This document shows, one piece after another, positions 57,701 to 64,000 of a stretch of 64,000 nucleotides of DNA. Every line of letters starts with the position of its first letter. The first letter of the stretch is position 1. The DNA is from Ectocarpus siliculosus (Eukaryota; Sar; Phaeophyceae; Ectocarpales; Ectocarpaceae), in contig FN649749.1 in assembly GCA_000310025.1 (NCBI GenBank), forward strand, positions 1,717,763 through 1,781,762, written 5' to 3'. The position numbers and the translations under genes were made by a program. A model generated the notes under the pieces. It worked only from the letters and a program-made list of their open reading frames with translations. It was not told the origin of the DNA and did not search any database.

Positions 57701-60004
57701 ACGAAGAGCACTGCGCACAACTTCCGGAGAACCAAGCGTGCACTAGACAGACATATATACGAGGTTCATCCGCACTCGCACTGAAGTGCGCTTACATAAC
57801 TCCACACTCTATTGTGGGGACGTGACGTTACCAGCCGCTCCGGGACTGTCGTCAAGGTTCATCCCAAACACATGACTATGAACAAAGTCGGGTGGCACCT
57901 AACCAGTAAATCATTCTAAGCGAACAACCACATTCTTAAACGCGTGACGCGCACTATTGTGTGTCTCTCACGTATATCTACGAGAAATTCGTTCGGAATC
58001 CCGACTGAGTAGCGGCAGGGCACGTGCCCTGCTTGTGTCGTTTCCACCGAAATCACAAAATTACAAGTTTTGTCGGCGGCAAAAGGGCAAACTTGAGGTA
58101 CACAGGGTTGGAAGAGCCGGTGCCGGCGGCGTCACGGCACCAGTACGTACGTGTTCGTTTGTTCAACCTTGAAACCTTGACGTTGGGCGAAAAAACGTGC
58201 GGTGGAAAAGGAGACACAAAATGCCTCTATGCATATGAGACTGGGAGTGTGATCGGCGGGAAGGGGGGACTAGACACCCCAACAACAGCAGTGCATAGTA
58301 TTGCAAGCCGCCTGGGTGTCGGTACAGTATCACATTTCCTGAGTCCCTATGGAATCACCGTTGTACTTTCGTGGCGGGTGCCAACCACAGATTTAGCTGG
58401 TATGCATACCTGTCATACAGCACTACAGCACTAGTCAGTCGTTGTCATGTTCTTACAAACTCCTGTAGAATCCATATGCCTGCAATTCTCACCAAGATAC
58501 AAACGCCTTGCTTCTGCTCCCAACTAAAAGACACAGATGGCATCAACAAGACGGCGGTGCTTCGAGCCTTCGGTGAACGCAATTGTAACATGTGGGAATG
58601 CATGCAAGCAAAACGAGCGCGCGCGCGTTTTTGAGTGCCCGGGCTAATGGCTCACCCGGCAGCGCCCTTGTGTCCGATGTTGAGAGCCTTGCCCCACTTC
58701 GAGCTGTGAACGTCGCGATTGGCGACGGGCTCCGTGCCGTCCAGCCTTGGGCTCGGCGCGAGCAGCGAGATGGCCTTGAGCTTGGACAGGGTGAGGTGCA
58801 GGTCCACCGACACCCGCCTCGCGACGCGAGACACCTGGCTTTCTGAAGCCCACCTGTGCGAGGAGAGAAAAAAAAACATAACGCCGAAACATCTTATTGA
58901 GCCCCGCAATCGTCCAGATTTACGCACACCCAGAGCGCGCCGCCGCGCGCGAACGTGTGTGGACCAACAGGACGACGGGGCTGGTGTGCGCGCGATTTGA
59001 TCGGGCTCAAACGCTCTCTCGACGAAAAAGGGAAAGGGAGACCACGTGTCAAACGGTGCGGAGCGTCTTGTGCATGCTGATGATGTTTCGGCGTCATCGT
59101 TCCAAGATTTTCCAACACATCATCGGGTGACAAGACGACGAAAACGACACATTCCTGTCCTCCGTCTCCGCCCAAACCTTGGGGGAACGCGGGCATGGCG
59201 GCGGAGCACTAGCGTACACATACACCCACGCGCGACCAGCGTGGGACTTGTCGTATCTCGTCGCTGCAGAGCAGCTAGCTCGCGGACGGAGCCGAAGTAG
59301 GGAAATTGGGAGAGAATTCGTTGAAGCTTCCAGTATAGTGCGGTGAAGCTACAGCAGCAAGTAGATCATGTACGGCGTGTTGTCTTAACATGAGGGCCCC
59401 ACGTGCGTTCTAGGACCACGGTGCGAATCAACAAGTGTGGGCATTAGGTGACTAGCACAGGCATGGTTCTGCCATGACGGTGCGAACAAAGGTACTTTGC
59501 CAAAGGGAGGACGTGAGGTATGAAAATCAATATTTGATTCGCGCGAACCCGCTCTCTGTGACGTTTCACACACACGCGGGAGTCACGAATCAACACCACA
59601 GCCCCGGATGACTGCGGTTCCCTTAAGCTGGCTATATATATACTCGTTGGCTCGAGCACGCGGGCGGTTAGATGCCCGCCAAGGTTATCGTCGGCGCGCG
59701 CGCGGGGGGGGACTTGCCGGCTTCTCAACCCACACGTGGGCCTGATGTTCAACCAAGAAAAATCTCTCCATATTTTTTGTTCCAACGAAACACAAGCGGC
59801 TGCTGTCTCTATCTTCTCTCACATTGCCTTTGTCGAGCTCGAGACGACGCGCCACTGCAGCATGTCCTTCATCCTCAGAAACACCAGGACGGAGGACATG
59901 AGCTCCTCCGGGAGAGGCATCGCCATCGCGGGACGGACCGGTTCGATGTGTGGCTCTGGCGCTTGTTCCAAACCTTGTTGTTGGAGGTGACCTAGCAGGA
60001 CCAT
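54745..60004 (-). CDS. F-box/glycerophosphodiester phosphodiesterase fusion, 8 exons
   Basis: Exons 59823-60004, 58656-58853, 57505-57638, 56990-57234, 56454-56681, 55709-56227, 55154-55348 and 54745-54858 join in frame at GT-AG borders, giving 604 residues from the ATG at 60004. Residues about 28-65 read as an F-box (PLPEELMSSVLVFLRMKDML, then WRVVSS and WASES). The GDPD barrel spans about 118-345: IGHKGAAG (His122), GNT (131-133), EFDV (Glu149, Asp151), CHHD (His164), then WIENLTLAQTRERL, LYIDMKHTE, VWVWTVNSLHFMERLL and MGVDGLCTDYPE. GDPDs hydrolyse glycerophosphodiesters to glycerol-3-phosphate and an alcohol; F-boxes dock to Skp1 in SCF ubiquitin ligases. A Ser/Asn-rich linker (about 380-430) and a helical C-terminus of about 150 residues follow. 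The usual Glu of the ENT motif is Gly131. The F-box exon is joined over a 969-nt intron by phase and pattern only. Confidence 0.8.
56709..56725. repeat. GT microsatellite inside a GDPD intron
   Basis: About eight GT units in the intron 56682-56989. Confidence 0.9.
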
Positions 60005-62135
60005 TCTTTCTTCTCTCCGTAAATCAATCACACCAAATGAAAAGGTAGATGTGTGCAGACGGGCAAACTACACCTGATGATGAGTGAGCGACTGGGGGTC
60101 GGGCGCGCTCCTCCTTCTCTCTAACACTTCAATTCTGAGAGTACCTCAATGTTGATTTAACACCGGGAAGCCCCACCAGAGTGAGAGAGACATGGTCTCT
60201 TTCTCCGACTTTTCAGTCACGGGAAAGACAACGCCCCGGTGAATTGAATGTTAATTGATGCGAAGCTTCGATCCTCCTTTGTTCTGCACTAGGCCAATCA
60301 AAATGTCATCTGAAAAGAGGCTCCGCGAAAATCGGTGGTACCCACATGTTGAGCTCCGGAGCGACGCAGATAATAGTAATATTACATACGTAGGAAACAT
60401 GCACGGTACCTCTCTCGCGCTTCGGGTGGTGTGCTGTGGCATGGTCCTGCACAAGCACGGGCGCCAGAGCATGCGCAGCAGTGGTGTCCATTCACGCACC
60501 CACCATATGCGCACAGCGGTGCCCGTTTACTCACCAGCAGCCGAAAAATCGAGCGTTAGATGAGGGAAAATCGTCCCCCAGGTGCGGTGGTTTCTTGGGT
60601 TGATGTGTTGCCGATGTCGGAGAGTTTTCACGAGTCGCGCCCAGATGGAAACACAGCAGTTCGTTGGCCGTCTCTGTGCGCTGCTCATCCAGATGATGCT
60701 CACGCCATGTCTTGGCTTTGCTGGAATGTTGTACAGCAGTATTACATGCACGCGGGCCTGGGAAAAAACTGTGCGGTGGTCTCCGCAACACTGGTATATA
60801 GGTACACTCGACAAGAGGAGGTTGCCGACAGCAACACTCGTGTCGCGTTTCATAACCATGTAACCATGGACTCGATCCATTCTCTACATTTTTTTTTTTT
60901 TCTTAATATGACACAACGAAACCATCTCTATCATAGAAAAGAGTCTGAGACAGATTAGCAATGGATTCATAGCGTCAGAAAGTACCTGTATGTCTACGAT
61001 TTCCCAGACAGCATATAGGGACATCTCCCCTGCGGGTAGAGAGTACTAATATTACCGAATGAGGCTCTTCCCGTTCCAGGAGATTCGGCTGCATTTCGAT
61101 GCGCAGATTGCTTTCCATGCGAATCGAAGCCCGTGAGTGTTCTGCTGTGTTCGGTCGTCACAGCGCGCCTATTCCGGCCTCGGGACTCGCCCTACACGCC
61201 GAGCTACGGCTGCTCAAAGCCGAAATCGGGTGCTGCCGGTGACGTCATCCCATTCATTTAGCAAGACTGGCGTCCGTGACAGATTTAGGATCTTTGAAAA
61301 TACGAGGAATCAGCGATAGCTCCGCGCACACACACTTTTAGAACACCCCGAAGCGTCCATGTGTTCCGCTGGGTTCGGCCATCATGACGCACCACCTCCC
61401 GTCTCGAGACTCCCCCTGCACGCTGAGCTGTGGCAGCAAGGGGCTGGGTTGTGGGGAGCCGTCCGTTCATTGTGCAAGACAAGCAATTTCGCCTCTTTCT
61501 AGCGGCTGCTGGAAATGCACACAATTCTTTGCGCTCAGCGACGCATAGATATGCGTAGCTCTCCTTAGGTGTGTCCCATCTTCGGGGGATTTGGGGTTCG
61601 GCGCGCCACTTACCGCCTCGAGCTTCGACGTCGTGGCGGAGTTGCGTCTGTTTGAAGCCGTCATCTCGAGTTTTCGGTGACGTCACCAATACATATTCCA
61701 ACACGTTGGTTCTGGCTCTTGCGAGGATATGCTGTTTTTCGTGCAGTCGCGAGTTTATCGTCCGCGCGCACGCTTTTGCCGAAAAAAACGCGCGTGGCGT
61801 GCTGCCCTCAGTCTCCCGGTGTCGTCGCACCCGTTTTCGACCGCCGGCTTTATCTACACGTTCAGTTTGTTGGGGGTGAAGTTCGTGTGGGTGAATGGAT
61901 CTTCAGCCACGAGTTGTACGGAGCGACGGGCCGCAACAGAAAAAAATTGGTTCTGCCGTGTTGAATGGTGTCGGTTCGGGTGAGCTTTGTAACGTATGTC
62001 CGTGACGCGCCGCAATATTTTGAGTGTTGACTGTTGCGCGTAGAGTTTGTCCCGGAGAGTCTGGCTGGTGGTTACCCCCGAGGCTCACTTCCTTCAGCTC
62101 CCACTGCCAACACCAAACATCAAGCTTGAGTCACC
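60005..62135. other. Intergenic; 5' flank of the GDPD gene plus repeats
   Basis: No recognised gene. Short frames up to 181 codons (minus 61285-61830) overlap the diverged repeats at 61131-61490 and are not supported. Confidence 0.4.
61131..61490. repeat. Two or three diverged tandem units of about 220 bp
   Basis: TCGGTCGTCACAGCGCGCC...GGCCTCGGGACTCGCCCTAC (from about 61149) resembles TCGGCCATCATGACGCACC...CGTCTCGAGACTCCCCCTGC (from about 61374), with similar following sequence ending in CATTCATTTAGCAAGAC and GTTCATTGTGCAAGAC. A third, weaker relative may lie at 61600-61690. Confidence 0.45.
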
Positions 62136-62722
62136 ATGTTCAAGGGATCCCCCGCGAAGAAGATCAAGACAGATTCATCGTCCTCCAAGCGCAAGTTCCT
62201 GGCCGGCAACCCACTCTGGCCGTGCCCCAGCATCTACTGCGAGGGGCTACAAGCTGGTCTGACCAAGACGCAAATTTGAAGGTTAGAGCGGATTTCCCAC
62301 GCGGTTTTTTCGAGTTAGAACCTGAAATTTTGACACGGCATCTGCATGAGTACTATAAACACAAAGGCCACTGCGCTATTTGGATTTTTTTTATTATTTC
62401 GTAAGTTAGTGCGGAGGTGTACCGATGCGAAGGTGTACCGATTCTGGTAAAAGTCAATCGACGGATACCCTGCGACCCTGCGAATCGGGTCCTCCTTAAC
62501 ACTCTCCACCCACGGTGCACCCCACGTTGCACCGGTGCCATAGAAGAGGGCCAATACGTCGTGAAGGACTGGAACGACCCGCCTCTTCACCTTCAGTGCG
62601 CCAAGCGCCTGTGGCGAACCAAGGTCAACGAGATCCTCGCCGACAAGAAGGACCTCAAGGACATCGGCACGACTGCGGAGAAGGAGAGCTCCCAGCCTTC
62701 GGCGCCGACCATCGACCTTTAA
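62136..62722 (+). CDS. Small putative zinc-finger protein, 2 exons
   Basis: The ATG at 62136 is in an excellent context (GTCACCATGTTC). Exon 1 (to 62256, donor GCTG|GTCTGA) is Lys/Ser-rich and ends LWPCPSIYCEGLQA. Joining to 62544-62722 after a pyrimidine-rich tract and CCATAG keeps the frame and gives 99 residues. The product would hold C-X4-C, EEGQYVVKDWNDPPLHLQCA with H-X2-C, then a Lys/Glu-rich tail ending APTIDL. The layout resembles treble-clef fingers such as the PARP type (Cys pair, G-x-x-V, W...H-X2-C), but C-X4-C is wider than usual, so the family is not assigned. Without the splice, exon 1 stops after TKTQI and the second part has its own frame from 62417. The Helitron begins just downstream. 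Confidence 0.45.
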
Positions 62723-62793
62723 AGTGAGATCTTTCCGTGCTTTGAAATCATATTATTTTAAGTTCACACTGTGAAGTCGTAAGTCATAAGTCA

Positions 62794-64000
62794 ATGCGTT
62801 TAACGCAAGTGCCGAGCTCTCGTGTTACACGATCGATGTCTCGACAGCACTCGGAAACACCAATAACAAACCCTCATATCACACGCGCAGCTTCAAACCG
62901 TCAACGACCGAATAATGAAACGACTCAACCTGCTGTTTCTCGCCAACATTCACCGCCAGATCCGAGTTCTCGTGTAACACGTTCGGCATCTCGGCAAGAA
63001 TCTCTGCGTGTTCAAACTAATATCTCTTCCAGGCGGGCTTCAGTTAGACAAGCTGCACGAAGAGAGAAAATTCTACAACAAAACCGAATACGAAACACCC
63101 AACAAACAAATGACGTAGCGCGTTCCGATTCTAGGCGAACCTCTGCAAGACTAGCTGAGCGAAGAGAGCAAACTGTGCAACACACTCGAGCACAAAATAC
63201 CCGGTGACCACTTCAGAATCCTCCGAGTGACTCTGATGACGACAGTGATGTATCCCGCGACGGTAGTGTTGGCGACGAAAGCGACAGTGCGCTTAGAACG
63301 ATTCGAGAACACTTCAACGACATGCGTGGACGTGCACCTAGACGGCCAGCAAGTAACGTAAATGGTGAATCTCGTGACGACGATGACAATCTATCATATG
63401 GGGTGCAGCCTTTCAACTGCCTTCACCCCAACGCTCCACTGTATTCACACGAACTCGAATATCCTTCTCTCGATCACGACATGAATCATGTCTGCAAGCA
63501 CTGCGACGCCATTTTGTGGAAGGAAGAAAATCACACATACAACTGTTGCAACGGGGGCAGATCTGCCTTGCCGCGTCTTCGACCGGTTCCCCTGAATCTG
63601 ATGTCCATATTCAGCTCGCCCAGGTTCCGTGCAGGACAAAGACAATATAACGGTTTGTTTGCGTTTACTGGGCTGGGTGCAGGAGGTATCGAAAAACGGA
63701 CATGGACTGGGCCCCCCGCTCCATCGATGCTGACGTTGCACGGAAGAGCGTACCATAGAATATTTGACTTGCAGCAGCAATACACTGACATGAACGTTTC
63801 CAACAGCGCCCGGTTTTACATCTATGACTCAGATTTTAATTCTCATTCAGCTTCGTTGAACCTCGACAATCAAATCGCACATACATTGAGAAACCACGTC
63901 AACAACAACATTCCCTGGGCACAGCAGTACCGTTCGGCTGTGGGTTTAATCAACCAAGCTTCCGCGGACGATGACAACACGCCGTTCATAGAATTCGCCC
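62794..64000 (+). mobile_element. Helitron Rep/helicase gene, 5' part, one in-frame stop
   Basis: From the ATG at 62794 one frame is open to the window end except for a single TGA at 63205-63207. The first 137 codons repeat SRVTRSxSRQ-like basic motifs; an acidic stretch (SDSDDDSDVSRDGSVGDESD) follows the stop. From about 63418 the frame matches the Helitron helicase-like N-terminal domain: FNCLHPNAPLYSHELEYPSL, C-X2-C (VCKHCDAILWKEE), NCCNGG, LPRLRPVPLNLMSIF, RQYNGLFAFTGLGAGG, LHGRAYHRI and FYIYDSDF. In complete elements this precedes the rolling-circle HUH nuclease and a Pif1-like helicase, which would lie beyond 64000. Pif1-type Helitrons transpose by rolling-circle replication. The stop may mark an inactive copy, or translation could start at the ATG at 63322, past it. 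The 5' terminus (TC) was not located. Confidence 0.8.

Overview
The window reads as nuclear DNA of a multicellular stramenopile, most likely a brown alga of the Ectocarpus type. Three observations support this. Genes are split by canonical GT-AG introns of roughly 230-1,020 nt and sit far apart on both strands. Predicted proteins carry long low-complexity Gly/Ala/Ser/Pro/Asp tracts. One small gene encodes a textbook EsV-1-7 cysteine motif, a family described from brown algae and their phaeovirus EsV-1. There are no operons, rRNA genes, CRISPR arrays or intact tRNA genes. One 100-N assembly gap (25260-25359) lies between poly-C runs. Species assignment is inference.

Layout. 0-8.4 kb: a low-complexity ORF on the minus strand (194-928), a 915-bp element bounded by 80-bp inverted repeats (1797-2711), then mostly empty DNA holding one tRNA-derived SINE (3970-4243). 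8.4-12 kb: a charged hypothetical protein and a two-exon EsV-1-7 gene, both minus strand, then a three-unit tandem repeat of about 450 bp. 12-26 kb: a gene desert with two short inverted-repeat elements (14633-14821; 22863-23079 with TA duplications), an OTU-protease-like ORF with a decayed catalytic site (20462-21007), and a set of diverged repeats beside it. 26.6-32.8 kb: a five-exon PP2A B56-type regulatory subunit gene (minus), interrupted by a huge low-complexity insertion. 34.3-35.8 kb: a three-exon ankyrin-repeat gene (plus). 37.4-41.9 kb: three long unrecognised open frames on the minus strand, probably exons of disordered protein(s). 42-54 kb: mostly repeats, including a second SINE copy and a paired hairpin. 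54.7-60.0 kb: an eight-exon minus-strand gene whose joined exons encode an F-box followed by a glycerophosphodiester phosphodiesterase (GDPD) domain and a long C-terminal extension. 62.1-64 kb: a small putative zinc-finger gene and the 5' part of a Helitron replication protein with one in-frame stop, running off the window.

The genes do not form an obvious pathway. The best-supported cellular genes suggest phosphatase targeting (B56), protein scaffolding (ankyrin) and phospholipid or phosphate turnover (GDPD). The most unusual items are the F-box/GDPD fusion, the EsV-1-7 motif split by an intron between its first and second cysteines, and the B56 insertion. Exon joins were made by hand from reading-frame phase, splice consensus and family similarity. 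No search or transcript evidence was available.
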